Made by a program: the position numbers and the translations under genes. Positions 48,247 through 58,096 of a stretch of 64,000 nucleotides of DNA are shown here, one piece after another (the stretch's first letter is position 1; each line of letters starts with the position of its first letter). Under the pieces are notes generated by a model that was not told where the DNA came from, did not search any database, and saw only the letters and a program-made list of their open reading frames with translations. Origin of the DNA: Casimicrobium huifangae (GTDB taxonomy: Bacteria > Pseudomonadota > Gammaproteobacteria > Burkholderiales > Casimicrobiaceae); contig NZ_CP041352.1 in the NCBI RefSeq assembly GCF_009746125.1, forward strand, positions 2,030,436 through 2,094,435, in the 5' to 3' direction.

Positions 48247-49275
48247 ATGCAGTTGTTTCCCGGTATCAGTTCGCTCGGCGCCATCGCTGCAATCGCAGTC
48301 TGCTCACTCATTGCCGTTGCCCCGGTGTCGGGCCAACAAGGCGCTGCACCACCGGTTGCAGCGGCCAGCGCAGTGAATCTTCGTCTGTGGAATATTCACC
48401 CGGAAGGCTACCCGGTCACTGTCGCACTCAACAGTTTCGCGGAAGACGTCCGGGCAAGGACCGGCGGCCGCGTCAACGTGCAGGTTTTCTCCAACGCCGT
48501 GCTCGGTGACCAGCCAAAGGCAGTGAGCATGCTCAAGGCGGGTGAGCTGGACATGGGCGAATTCGGCCTGGCGCCGCTGACCGAGGCAGTGCCCAGCATG
48601 AAGGCCATCACGCTGCCGTTTTTGTTCCAGGACGCCGAGCACATGTTCCGCCATATGGATGGCGCAATGGGTGACAAATTCAAGGAGCGACTCTCCGCCG
48701 CCGGCTTTGTCGTGATTGGCTGGTACGACGGCGGTGCGCGCTCGTTCTACTGCGTCGGCAAGCGGGTGCAGGGCCCACGCGACTTCGCCGGGCTGCGCAT
48801 CCGCGTGCAGGGTACCGAAATCTTCAAGGAAATGATTACCTTGCTGGGCGCCACGCCGACGATGGTGCCGTACAAGGATGTGAAGGGGGCATTCGAAGAT
48901 GGCAAGATCGACTGCGCGGAAAACAATTTGCCATCGTTCATTTCGGCCGGACACTACAAGCACGCCAAGTATTTCTTTCAGACCAATCATGTGGTGACAC
49001 CCGAGGCGCTGGTGGTGTCGACCGCCGCCTGGAAGAAGCTCAGCACCGCCGATCAGGCTGCGATCCGTGCGGCAGGGCAGGCGTCGGCGGTTTACATGCG
49101 TCAGCTCTGGAACAAGCAGGTGGACGAGGCTCGCGCTACCGCAGTGAAGGCGGGCATCGTGTTTGACCGCCCCATCGAGTATGGCGCTTACGTGAGCCGC
49201 ATGAAGCCAATGCACCAGAAGTATTGGCGCGATGCCTCGACGCGTGACGAACTGCTGACGATCCTGGCGAACTGA
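48247..49275 (+). CDS. orphan TRAP transporter substrate-binding protein (DctP family)
   Basis: A 342-residue periplasmic protein. Signal peptide ends around VSGQQ (residue 29) followed by an Ala/Pro-rich spacer. Core DctP motifs: AVSMLKAGELDMGEFG, LPFLFQDAEHMFRHMDG, the ligand Arg in FAGLRIRVQGTEIF and GKIDCAENN. AGGAGG at 48237-48242 is a strong ribosome binding site. There are no DctQ/DctM genes next to it; the nearest pair is at 29400-31216, whose own DctP is clearly homologous. It may therefore be a second receptor for those membrane subunits, or use a pair elsewhere. Confidence 0.88.
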   Translation: MQLFPGISSLGAIAAIAVCSLIAVAPVSGQQGAAPPVAAASAVNLRLWNIHPEGYPVTVALNSFAEDVRARTGGRVNVQVFSNAVLGDQPKAVSMLKAGELDMGEFGLAPLTEAVPSMKAITLPFLFQDAEHMFRHMDGAMGDKFKERLSAAGFVVIGWYDGGARSFYCVGKRVQGPRDFAGLRIRVQGTEIFKEMITLLGATPTMVPYKDVKGAFEDGKIDCAENNLPSFISAGHYKHAKYFFQTNHVVTPEALVVSTAAWKKLSTADQAAIRAAGQASAVYMRQLWNKQVDEARATAVKAGIVFDRPIEYGAYVSRMKPMHQKYWRDASTRDELLTILAN

Positions 49276-49323
49276 GTGGCGTAAAAAAATGCGGCAAGAA
49301 GCATTGCGTTTGAAAGAGGTCAT

Positions 49324-49343
49324 CTGATAAGATGTCATACAAC
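49324..49343. promoter_or_regulatory. GntR-type operator, site 5 (kdgD), overlapping a possible -10 box
   Basis: Read on the minus strand this is GTTGTATGACATCTTATCAG, sharing TTGTATGA and TCTTAT with site 1. On the plus strand it overlaps GATAAG/TAAGAT, which with TTGCGT at 49304-49309 could be the kdgD promoter, so a bound repressor would block it. Confidence 0.6.
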
Positions 49344-49405
49344 AAGATCAAACGCAATCTCATCGGAGCTACGTCGCCTGCGGGCTCACCGCAGGTTCAA
49401 TACGC

Positions 49406-50320
49406 ATGACACCTTCAGAACTCAAGTCCACACTGCAGTCCGGTCTCCTTTCGTTCCCGCTCACCGATTTCGATGCGGCTGGCGACTTCAACGCCGATGG
49501 CTATCGCCGCCGCCTCGAATGGCTCGCGCCGTACGGAGCAACGGCACTGTTCGCGGCCGGCGGTACGGGTGAGTTCTTTTCGCTGACCGGCGACGAATAT
49601 CCGCTGATCATCAAGACTGCTGTGGATACCTGTCGCGGCAAGGTGCCCATCATCGCCGGTGCCGGCGGACCCACGCGCTTTGCGATCGCCTGCGCGCAGG
49701 CGGCCGAGCAGGCGGGTGCGCAGGGCATCCTGCTGCTGCCGCACTATCTGACCGAAGCAGGGCAGGAAGGCATCGCGGCACATGTAGAAGCTGTATGCAA
49801 CAGCACGAAGCTCGGCGTGATCGTCTACAACCGCGCGCAGAGCCGTCTTTCCCCGACAACACTGGCCGGGCTGGCGGAACGCTGCCCTAACCTGATTGGC
49901 TTCAAGGACGGCATCGGCGACATCGAGCTGATGGTCTCGATCTATCAGAAGATGGGCGATCGCTTTTCGTACCTCGGCGGTCTGCCAACGGCGGAGGTGT
50001 ATGCCGCAGCCTACAAGGCGCTCGGCACGCCGGTGTACTCGTCGGCAGTGTTCAACTTCATCCCGCGTACGGCGATGGACTTCTACCATGCGGTCGCCGC
50101 CAACGACCAGGGGACGCAGGATCGTCTGCTGAAAGATTTCTTTCTACCCTACCTGACGATCCGCAATCGCATGCCGGGTTACGCCGTCAGCATCGTCAAG
50201 GCGGGTGCTGCGATCGTTGGCCACGGCGCCGGGCCAGTGCGTCCGCCGTTGACGGATCTCGTCGCGGAAGAGGTGAACGAGCTGGCAACCCTGATCAAGG
50301 CGCTGGGTCCGCAGGACTGA
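49406..50320 (+). CDS. kdgD: 5-dehydro-4-deoxyglucarate dehydratase
   Basis: A 304-residue member of the DapA/NAL superfamily. The Schiff-base Lys 167 is in [12 protein letters not shown] and the Tyr 141 in [18 protein letters not shown] and [11 protein letters not shown] are typical of KdgD. It dehydrates and decarboxylates 5-keto-4-deoxy-glucarate to 2,5-dioxopentanoate (ketoglutarate semialdehyde). It is downstream of Udh and the lactonase in the oxidative uronate pathway and upstream of the dehydrogenase at 58097. No GarD/GudD-type aldarate dehydratase, which normally makes its substrate, is present in the window. Confidence 0.92.
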   Translation: MTPSELKSTLQSGLLSFPLTDFDAAGDFNADGYRRRLEWLAPYGATALFAAGGTGEFFSLTGDEYPLIIKTAVDTCRGKVPIIAGAGGPTRFAIACAQAAEQAGAQGILLLPHYLTEAGQEGIAAHVEAVCNSTKLGVIVYNRAQSRLSPTTLAGLAERCPNLIGFKDGIGDIELMVSIYQKMGDRFSYLGGLPTAEVYAAAYKALGTPVYSSAVFNFIPRTAMDFYHAVAANDQGTQDRLLKDFFLPYLTIRNRMPGYAVSIVKAGAAIVGHGAGPVRPPLTDLVAEEVNELATLIKALGPQD

Positions 50321-50397
50321 CCGGTCGCAGGCGGCCGACACTGCTGTCTGCGGCGTGCGAACCCGCCCGGCGTCGGACCAACCGGGCCGGGACGTTA

Positions 50398-50515
50398 TGC
50401 CTTTTTTGTTGCAATGGCTTTCGCATTGGGCGCCAGGGGCGAAAGTGCGTAAAGTCGATAAACAGGCAAACAGGCTCGCAAGCCCAATTCGTATGCGCCT
50501 TTCAGTAAAAAGCTA
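50398..50515. repeat. 118-bp imperfect palindrome, copy 5
   Basis: Begins TGCCTTTTTTGTTGCAATGG and ends TCAGTAAAAAGCTA. TTGGGCGCCA faces GCAAGCCCAATT, and TAAAGTCGAT lies at the centre. It is between kdgD and the LacI-type regulator gene and overlaps no supported gene. Confidence 0.85.
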
Positions 50516-50546
50516 TAAGCGGTAGCTGCATGGTGTCCGGTTCGCA

Positions 50547-50564
50547 TCGGGTTAGCGTTAACAT
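50547..50564. promoter_or_regulatory. LacI-type operator in front of the LacI-family gene
   Basis: TCGGGTTAGCGTTAACAT resembles the sites at 34217 and 51727 (GTTAGCG-TAACAT). Its position 9 bases before the GTG start suggests autoregulation. Confidence 0.55.
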
Positions 50565-50572
50565 CAGGCATC

Positions 50573-51649
50573 GTGCCTTCGTCCTCCCGCTCTTCCACGG
50601 CGTCGTCTGCGACGCGCTCATCCCGCACCAGACCGGCTCGCCGCACGCCGCGCCGTGGCACCGGCGGCACCACGCTGAACGATGTCGCCGCGCTCGCCGG
50701 TGTGTCGGCCATTACGGTGTCGCGGGCGCTGAAGAAACCCGACGTGGTGGCGCAGGAAACGCTGGCACGTATCCAGGACGCCGTTGCGCGCACCGGCTAC
50801 GTGCCCAACCTGATCGCCGGCGGTCTCGCGTCCAATCGCACTGGCCTGATTGCGGCGCTGGTGCCAACCATTGCCGGATCGGTCTTCCTCGATACCGTGC
50901 AGGCGCTAACCGATGCCTGCGACGAGGCCGGCTGCCAGTTGATGCTGGGGCAGAGCGGCTACACCGGTTTTCGCGAGGATGCACTGATCAACGCTATCGT
51001 CGGCCGCCGTCCGGACGGTATCGTGCTCACCGGCATCATGCACTCGCCCGAGGGGCGCAAACGGCTCCTGGCTTCCGGCATTCCGGTGGTCGAAACCTGG
51101 GATCTGACACCAACGCCGATCGACATGCTGGTCGGCTTTTCGCACGAGCGGGTCGGCATGGAGGTGGCGGATTACCTCTATGGCAAGGGCTATCGGCGGC
51201 CCGCCATCGTCACGGCCGAGGACTACCGCGCCGGGTTGCGGCGAGCGGGCTTCGAGCACCGCATGCGTTCGCTTGGCGTGCTGGACATTCCGGTGCGGGT
51301 GGTCACCGCCCCGACCATGCTGCGGCATGGCCGCGAATCGATGACCGAGCTGATGCAGCGCACGGCGCCTCCAGATGTCATTTTCTGCAGCTCGGACGTG
51401 CTCGCCCACGGCGTCATCACCGAGGCGCAGGCGCGTGGCATGCAGGTGCCTGGGGACATCGCGGTAATGGGCTTCGGCGATCTGGCGTTTTCCCCGTACT
51501 TGCATCCCGCCTTGAGCACCGTCCACATCGACGGTACCGCGATCGGCCGGCAGGCCGCCCGGTTCATTCTCGACCGGATCGAAGGTCACGACATCGGCGA
51601 GCGGGTGCGCGACATCGGCTTCACGATCGTCCCGCGTCAGAGCGCCTAG
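50573..51649 (+). CDS. LacI-family transcriptional regulator (gluconate GntR-like)
   Basis: A 358-residue regulator. A Ser/Arg-rich N-terminal tail of about 30 residues precedes the helix-turn-helix TLNDVAALAGVSAITVSRALKKPDVV and the hinge YVPNLIAGGLASNRTGLIAALVPTIAG. The ligand domain is of the GntR (gluconate) branch (DACDEAGCQLMLGQSGY, RPDGIVLTGI, IAVMGFGDL). It likely senses a sugar acid. GTG 50573 is the only good start before the DNA-binding region. Matching palindromes lie before itself, before the dehydratase gene downstream and before udh. Confidence 0.9.
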   Translation: MPSSSRSSTASSATRSSRTRPARRTPRRGTGGTTLNDVAALAGVSAITVSRALKKPDVVAQETLARIQDAVARTGYVPNLIAGGLASNRTGLIAALVPTIAGSVFLDTVQALTDACDEAGCQLMLGQSGYTGFREDALINAIVGRRPDGIVLTGIMHSPEGRKRLLASGIPVVETWDLTPTPIDMLVGFSHERVGMEVADYLYGKGYRRPAIVTAEDYRAGLRRAGFEHRMRSLGVLDIPVRVVTAPTMLRHGRESMTELMQRTAPPDVIFCSSDVLAHGVITEAQARGMQVPGDIAVMGFGDLAFSPYLHPALSTVHIDGTAIGRQAARFILDRIEGHDIGERVRDIGFTIVPRQSA

Positions 51650-51726
51650 CGGCCTCGTCCAATTCACCCCGCCATGGGGTGACGCAGCTTTTGGCAGTTT
51701 TGACGCCAAAACGACAGCATTGCGCA

Positions 51727-51744
51727 AATGTTAGCGCTATCATT
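51727..51744. promoter_or_regulatory. LacI-type operator in front of the IlvD/Edd dehydratase gene
   Basis: AATGTTAGCGCTATCATT is a near-perfect palindrome around GCGC, 85 bases before the dehydratase ATG and between it and the LacI-family gene. It is the best match of the three sites to a symmetrical ATGTTAGCGCTAACAT. Confidence 0.75.
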
Positions 51745-51829
51745 GACGCTGTGAAAACTGGACGGCGCGTCCACAAAGCGCCAGATCAACCAGTCCGCTG
51801 ACATCGCACCACTGCATTGGAACGTTGAA

Positions 51830-53572
51830 ATGACCACACGCAAAAAGCCCGAAGAACTCCGCAGCCACCGCTGGTACGGTGTCAAAGACCTCCGCTCGTT
51901 CGGGCACCGCTCACGCACCGCGCAGATGGGCTATCACCGCAGTGATTACGCTGGCAAGCCGGTCATCGCGATCATCAACACCTGGAGCGACATCAATCCC
52001 TGTCACACGCACTTCAAGCAGCGCGTGGAAGAGGTGAAGCGCGGCGTCTGGCAGGCAGGCGGCTTTCCTGTCGAAATGCCAGCGCTGTCGCTCTCCGAGC
52101 CGATGCAGAAACCAACCACCATGCTCTATCGCAACCTGCTGGCGATGGAGACCGAGGAGCTGCTCAAGTCCTATCCGGCCGACGGCTGCGTGCTGATGGG
52201 CGGCTGTGACAAGACCACCCCGGCGCTGGTGATGGGTGCGGTGTCGATGAACCTTCCAACGATCTTCCTGCCCGCCGGGCCCATGCTGCGCGGTGACTAT
52301 AAGGGGCAATACCTCGGCTCCGGCTCTGACACCTGGAAATACTGGGCTGAGCTGCGCGCTGGCAACATCACCGAGAACGACTGGCAGGACGTGGAGGACG
52401 GCATCGCCCGCTCGCCCGGTCACTGCATGACGATGGGCACTGCGTCCACGCTGACCAGCGCCGTCGAAGCGCTGGGCCTCACGCTGCCCGGCGCTGCGTC
52501 GATCCCGGCGCCGGACTCGCGCCACGCGCAGATGGCCACGCTCACCGGCAAACGCATTGTCGATATGGTGTGGGAAGACCTGAAACCGCTCGACATCCTG
52601 ACCAAGCAGTCGTTCCGCAATGCGGTCACCACCGTGCTCGCGCTTGGCGGCTCGACCAACTCTGTGGTGCATCTGGTCGCCATGGCCAAGCGCTCCGGTA
52701 TCAGCCTGAACATCGACGAGTTCGACGAAATCGCGCGTTCGACCCCGGTAATCGCCAATCTGCGTCCGAGCGGCAAGTACCTGATGGAAGATTTCTATTA
52801 CGCAGGTGGCCTGCGCGCCTTCCTCGCGCGGCTGGGTGATCGCATCGACGGCACACAGAAGACCTGCATGGGCACCACGCTGGGCGAGAACATTGCCGAC
52901 GCCAAGGTCTACAACGATGACGTGATCATGCCGCTCGACAAGCCGCTGGTCGCCAAGGATGGCCTTGCGGTGCTGCGTGGCAATCTGGCACCCGGTGGCG
53001 CTGTCATCAAGCCCGCCGCGATGGAGCCGCATCTGCGCAAGCATCAGGGCAAGGCCGTGGTGTTCAAGGACTACAACGACATGTCGGCGCGCATCGATTC
53101 GCCTGACCTCGATGTCGATAAGGACAGCGTGATCGTTCTGCAAAGCGCCGGTCCGCAGGGCGCGCCGGGCATGCCGGAGTGGGGCCAGTTGCCGATTCCG
53201 CAGAAGCTGTTGAAGGAAGGCGTACGTGACATGCTGCGCATCAGCGACGCACGCATGAGCGGCACCAGCTACGGCGCCTGCGTGCTGCACGTAACGCCCG
53301 AGTCGCACGTGGGCGGCCCGCTGGCGCTGGTTCAGACGGGCGACGTGATCGCGATCGACATCGAAGCGCGCAGCATCAACATGCTGGTCAGCGACGACGA
53401 ACTCGCGCGCCGCCGCGCCGCATGGAAGCCGCCGATCCCGAAGTTCACCCGCGGCTATGGTGCGCTGTACCTCAAACACATCCAGCAGGCCGACAATGGC
53501 TGCGACTTTGACTTCCTCGAGCCCGGCTACGGCGAGGTCAATCCGGCTGGCGGTGAGCCGGAGATTCACTAG
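51830..53572 (+). CDS. IlvD/Edd-family sugar-acid dehydratase (arabinonate dehydratase-like)
   Basis: A 580-residue [Fe-S] dehydratase. Three cluster cysteines are visible: NPCHTHF near residue 63, GGCDKTTPA near residue 131 and [11 protein letters not shown] near residue 202. The [17 protein letters not shown] start, the 580-residue length and [19 protein letters not shown] near the C-terminus fit the pentonate/hexonate dehydratase branch (L-arabinonate dehydratase type) better than IlvD or Edd. It would convert an aldonate to its 2-keto-3-deoxy form. In this locus it could serve arabinonate or, less conventionally, galactarate. A LacI-type operator lies upstream. Confidence 0.88.
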   Translation: MTTRKKPEELRSHRWYGVKDLRSFGHRSRTAQMGYHRSDYAGKPVIAIINTWSDINPCHTHFKQRVEEVKRGVWQAGGFPVEMPALSLSEPMQKPTTMLYRNLLAMETEELLKSYPADGCVLMGGCDKTTPALVMGAVSMNLPTIFLPAGPMLRGDYKGQYLGSGSDTWKYWAELRAGNITENDWQDVEDGIARSPGHCMTMGTASTLTSAVEALGLTLPGAASIPAPDSRHAQMATLTGKRIVDMVWEDLKPLDILTKQSFRNAVTTVLALGGSTNSVVHLVAMAKRSGISLNIDEFDEIARSTPVIANLRPSGKYLMEDFYYAGGLRAFLARLGDRIDGTQKTCMGTTLGENIADAKVYNDDVIMPLDKPLVAKDGLAVLRGNLAPGGAVIKPAAMEPHLRKHQGKAVVFKDYNDMSARIDSPDLDVDKDSVIVLQSAGPQGAPGMPEWGQLPIPQKLLKEGVRDMLRISDARMSGTSYGACVLHVTPESHVGGPLALVQTGDVIAIDIEARSINMLVSDDELARRRAAWKPPIPKFTRGYGALYLKHIQQADNGCDFDFLEPGYGEVNPAGGEPEIH

Positions 53573-53596
53573 ACGGCAACGCTGATAAACGCTGTT

Positions 53597-53690
53597 GTCC
53601 CCGCGAAGGCGGGGACCCATACCGTGCGCTGGGTCGTGTAATGAGCAAGATGCGCTGCGCATGGTCCGCTCTGATTTCCGCCTTCGCGGA
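53597..53690. repeat. dispersed repeat with GTCCCCGC-GAAG-GCGGGGAC hairpin
   Basis: A perfect 8-base stem with GAAG loop (53597-53616) and a second hairpin TCCGC-CTTC-GCGGA (53677-53690) in opposite sense bound an element of about 95 bases. GTCATCCCCGCGAAGGCGG elements of this kind are common in betaproteobacteria. It may also end transcription after the dehydratase gene. Confidence 0.7.
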
Positions 53691-53768
53691 CATGACAACT
53701 CAACGTTCAATCACACGCGGCAATGACACAGCAGTGAACAAGAAGCACCAATCAACAAGGAGAGGCAT

Positions 53769-54872
<1,104 letters not shown>

Positions 54873-54888
54873 GCGCCTGCCGCAAGTC

Positions 54889-54925
54889 CCCCCTGTACGG
54901 CAGGGGAGACGTCTGCGCAGCAGAC
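54889..54925. repeat. hairpin repeat (CCCCTG/CAGGGG and GTCTG/CAGAC)
   Basis: CCCCTG-TACGG-CAGGGG is followed by GTCTG-CGCAG-CAGAC. The wording matches a common Burkholderiales intergenic element; partial copies continue to about 55016 (CCCTCCGCCCCTTCGGGG). It separates the lactonase gene from the first Bug gene. Confidence 0.6.
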
Positions 54926-55046
54926 AGAGGGGTTGGTCGCTCAAGACTGGCGTTCTTTCGCACCGCGCGACCCCTCCGCCCCTTCGGGGCACCTCCTTTG
55001 CCTTGCAGGGGAGGCTGTTGGATTACTTTTGGTTGATAGCAGCATC

Positions 55047-56024
55047 ATGATGACCATCAAGCGGATATCTCACCTCCTGGCCCTGGGCGCGCTCTGCGCA
55101 GTGCATTCGGCACCGACATTCGCGCAAGCCTATCCCTCCAAACCAGTCACTGTGGTGGTGCCGTTTTCGCCCGGCGGTGGCACTGACATTGGCGCCCGCC
55201 TGATTGCGCAAAAGCTCACTGCCAAGTGGGGGCAATCGGTCATCGTCGAAAACCGCGCGGGTGCCGGCGGGCTGGTCGGCGCCGATCTGGTCGCCAAAGC
55301 GAAGCCAGACGGTTACACCCTGCTGGTCGGCAACGTCGGTACCCAGGCGATCAATCAGTCGCTGTACAAGATGCCCTACAACGCCGACACGGCATTTGCG
55401 CCAATCTCGATGATTGCCGAGCTGCCGTTCGTGATGCTGGCTGGGCCGAGCGTGACCGCCAAGACGCCGAAAGAGTTTGTCGCACTTGCCAAGGCCGAGC
55501 CAGGCAAGCGCACCTACGCAAGTTCGGGACAGGGCGGTTCGCCGCACCTGACCGCCGAGATCTTTCAGGGCGCAGCAGGCGTCAAGCTAACGCACGTGCC
55601 GTACAAGGGCGGTGGCCCCGCGATGACCGACCTGATGGCTGGTCACGTCGATATCCTTTTTGCCTCGGTGCTTGAAGGTTCGGGCCACGTCAAGGCAGGC
55701 AAGCTGAAGGCGCTGGCAGTGAGCAGCGCTACGCGCTCGCCGGCGCTGCCGGATGTGCCCACGCTCGCGGAGGCGGGTATTGCCAATTCCGAATCCGGCT
55801 CGTGGATTGCCATGTTCGCTCCCACTGGCACGCCGCAAGCCATCGTTGACAAGATCGCTGCCGACATCAAGGAGGCCGTTGCCCAGGCGGATACGAAGCA
55901 GACGCTGATCGGCCAGGGTGCCACGCCCTGGTCCACCACGCCGTCCGAGCTCAAGGCCATCATCGAACGTGATCGCGTTCGCTACGGCAAAGTCATCACT
56001 GATCGCAGCATCAAGGTCGAATAA
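55047..56024 (+). CDS. Bug-family (TctC-like) substrate-binding protein 1
   Basis: A 325-residue periplasmic protein. Signal peptide ends APTFAQ (about residue 27), then YPSKPVTVVVPFSPGGGTDIGARLIAQ, the standard Bug beginning, NRAGAGGLVGADLVAKAKPDGYTLLVG and VPYKGGGPAMTDLMAGHVD. Bug proteins bind carboxylates and other small metabolites; their TctAB membrane partners are usually encoded elsewhere, and none is here. Two consecutive ATGs (55047, 55050) could start translation. Very large Bug families are typical of Burkholderiales, which supports the taxonomic guess. Confidence 0.9.
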   Translation: MMTIKRISHLLALGALCAVHSAPTFAQAYPSKPVTVVVPFSPGGGTDIGARLIAQKLTAKWGQSVIVENRAGAGGLVGADLVAKAKPDGYTLLVGNVGTQAINQSLYKMPYNADTAFAPISMIAELPFVMLAGPSVTAKTPKEFVALAKAEPGKRTYASSGQGGSPHLTAEIFQGAAGVKLTHVPYKGGGPAMTDLMAGHVDILFASVLEGSGHVKAGKLKALAVSSATRSPALPDVPTLAEAGIANSESGSWIAMFAPTGTPQAIVDKIAADIKEAVAQADTKQTLIGQGATPWSTTPSELKAIIERDRVRYGKVITDRSIKVE

Positions 56025-56067
56025 GTCGAACCCGATGCCAACATCCATTTCGAGTTTTCCCACAGCC

Positions 56068-57087
56068 ATGAAATCAATCCATCTCCACCCTTCGCGCCGC
56101 TTGGTGCTGCGCTCGCTGGCGGCGCTCACGACCGTCGTCATCGCCGCTGCCGTAGCCACTCCAGCACAGGCACAGACCGACGGTCCGTGGCCCACCCGCC
56201 CCATCACCTGGGTGGTGCCATTCACGCCTGGCGGCTCGACCGATGTCATTGGCCGCACCATCGGGCAGAAGCTGGCCGATGTCCTCAAGCAGCCGGTGGT
56301 GGTGGATAACAAGCCGGGCGCGGCTGGCGCCGTGGGAGCCGCCTTCGTTGCCAAGTCGAAGCCCGATGGCTACACGCTGTTCGGCGGCACCATCAGCACC
56401 CACGCCATCAATGCGAGCCTTTACAAGAATCTTGCGTACGACCCGGTGAAGGACTTCGAGCCCATCACGCTGGTGGCGTCGCTGCCGAACGTGCTGATCG
56501 TCAGCCCGAGCCTCGGCGTCAACAATGTGGCCGAACTGATTGCCTTGTTGAAGAAAGACGCCAGCAAACGGCAATTTGCATCCTCGGGCGCCGGGACTTC
56601 TGCGCATCTCGCAGGAGAGTTGCTCGGTGATCTGATCGGCGTGCAACTCACGCATATCCCCTACAAGGGCACGCCGCCGGCGCTGATTGATGTGTCGACC
56701 GGGCAAGTGCCATTCATGTTTGATCAGCTCACTGCCGCGAAATCGCTCGCCGACGCTGGAAAGCTGAAGATCATTGCGGTGACCACGCCCAAGCGCGTTG
56801 CCATTGCACCGAATCTTCCGACGATGATGGAGAGCGGCGTGCCGAACTTTCAGATGTCGAGCTGGCAGGCCGTCTACGCGCCGAAAGGTACGCCGAAGGC
56901 CGTCGTGCAGCGCCTGAACGCCGAGATCGTGAAGATCCTGCACCTGCCGGACGTGAAGGAAAAGCTCGGCACGTCGCTTGGCATGGAGATCGTCGGCAGC
57001 ACGCCCGAAGAGCTGGCGGCGCACATGGCGAAAGAGATTCCGCGCTGGGCGGAGCTGGTGAAGAAGTCTGGCGCGACGGCGAATTGA
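56068..57087 (+). CDS. Bug-family (TctC-like) substrate-binding protein 2
   Basis: A 339-residue paralogue of the preceding gene. The signal peptide MKSIHLHPSRRLVLRSLAAL.. ends TPAQAQ (about residue 36); then WPTRPITWVVPFTPGGSTDVIGRTIGQ, NKPGAAGAVGAAFVAKSKPDGYTLFGG and IPYKGTPPALIDVSTGQVP. An upstream in-frame ATG at 56035 adds 11 residues with no better ribosome binding site. Two adjacent Bug genes in a sugar-acid cluster suggest receptors for two related acids such as pentonates. Confidence 0.88.
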   Translation: MKSIHLHPSRRLVLRSLAALTTVVIAAAVATPAQAQTDGPWPTRPITWVVPFTPGGSTDVIGRTIGQKLADVLKQPVVVDNKPGAAGAVGAAFVAKSKPDGYTLFGGTISTHAINASLYKNLAYDPVKDFEPITLVASLPNVLIVSPSLGVNNVAELIALLKKDASKRQFASSGAGTSAHLAGELLGDLIGVQLTHIPYKGTPPALIDVSTGQVPFMFDQLTAAKSLADAGKLKIIAVTTPKRVAIAPNLPTMMESGVPNFQMSSWQAVYAPKGTPKAVVQRLNAEIVKILHLPDVKEKLGTSLGMEIVGSTPEELAAHMAKEIPRWAELVKKSGATAN

Positions 57088-57148
57088 CTTTCGCTCACGA
57101 TGACGACGGAAATGAACGCGACCCTCATCAAAAAATTGAGCCTGCAAT

Positions 57149-57868
57149 ATGTCTGAACTAAGCCCCACCACCTACGCCCATTTGAAAAAAGTCAGCGTCG
57201 CCACGCTTTGCACGCAACTGTTCAAGCGAGGCTTCCGCAATGTCTTCATTCAGGACATTGCCCGTCTCACTGATCCGTCTGACGGCAACCTCGTCGGCCC
57301 GGCCTACACCATGCGCAACATCCCCGCGCGCGAGGATCTCGACCAGATCAGCGCTTTCGACAATCCCGATCACCCGCAACGCAAGGGGGTGGAGAGCGTG
57401 CCGCCGGGGCATGTGCTGGTGGTTGATACCCGTCGCGAAACACGCGTCGCGTCGGGCGGGGAAATCCTCACCACGCGTCTCATGGTGCGCGGTGCAGCGG
57501 GACTGGTGTCAGACGGCCCGGTGCGCGACAGCGGCCGTATCGCCGAGATGGATTTCCCGGTGTATTGCGCGGGGGGCAGCGCGCCGCTGAACCTGATCCA
57601 TCATCACACGGTGGACCTCAACGTGCCGATCGGTTGCGGTGGCGTGGCCGTGTACCCCGGCGACATCATCGTTGGCGACGAAGAGGGCGTGGTGGTAATT
57701 CCTGCACACCTGGCCGATGAAGTCGCCGCCGATGCCGCGGCGCAGGAGGTGATGGAAGTATTCATTCTTGAGCGCGTGCAGAACGGCGCCAAGCTGCCCG
57801 GAACCTATCCGCCCAACGCCGAAACGAAGGCGGCATTTGAGGTGTGGAAGAAGGAACGAGGACTTTGA
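57149..57868 (+). CDS. RraA-like/HMG aldolase family protein
   Basis: A 239-residue protein of the RraA/DlpA superfamily. GEILTTRLMVRGAAGLVSDGPVRDSGRI near residue 110 carries the conserved Gly-Asp/Arg stretch that binds the metal and oxalo/keto acid in class II HMG/CHA aldolases, and PVYCAGGSAPLN follows. The family contains the RNase E regulator RraA, but this length and context favour a keto-acid aldolase, perhaps splitting 2-keto-3-deoxypentonate or a related acid. It starts 61 bases after the second Bug gene. Confidence 0.82.
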   Translation: MSELSPTTYAHLKKVSVATLCTQLFKRGFRNVFIQDIARLTDPSDGNLVGPAYTMRNIPAREDLDQISAFDNPDHPQRKGVESVPPGHVLVVDTRRETRVASGGEILTTRLMVRGAAGLVSDGPVRDSGRIAEMDFPVYCAGGSAPLNLIHHHTVDLNVPIGCGGVAVYPGDIIVGDEEGVVVIPAHLADEVAADAAAQEVMEVFILERVQNGAKLPGTYPPNAETKAAFEVWKKERGL

Positions 57869-57878
57869 GAGTTTGTTC

Positions 57879-58075
57879 CCCTCTCCCTTGAGGGGAGAGG
57901 GGGGGGAGAGGGTGACGGTGGCTCGATCTTTTGAGATCGCACTCCAGGCTGTCAACCCCTCTCCCTGACCCTGCCTTGCAGGCCGCACTCGCGCAAGCAT
58001 GCGCTCGCCGTTCCAGCGGCGGCTCGCATGCGAGCCGAAACCCCGCTTCCACCCAACAAGGGGAGAGGGAACCCG
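57879..58075. repeat. C/G-rich dispersed repeat (CCTCTCCC-TTGA-GGGAGAGG)
   Basis: A perfect hairpin CCTCTCCC-TTGA-GGGGAGAGG at 57880-57900 begins an element whose end words CCCAACAAGGGGAGAGG appear at 58051-58070. The 228-base gap before the aldehyde dehydrogenase gene holds nothing else recognisable. It is related to the G-rich repeat at 4565-4610. Confidence 0.55.
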
Positions 58076-58096
58076 ATACAGCTACAAGGAACCAAC

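Noticed and set aside
51911-53710. 599-codon open frame on the minus strand
   Set aside because: It lies fully antisense to the clearly conserved IlvD/Edd dehydratase gene and reads as low-complexity His/Arg/Gln-rich protein, typical of GC-rich shadow frames.
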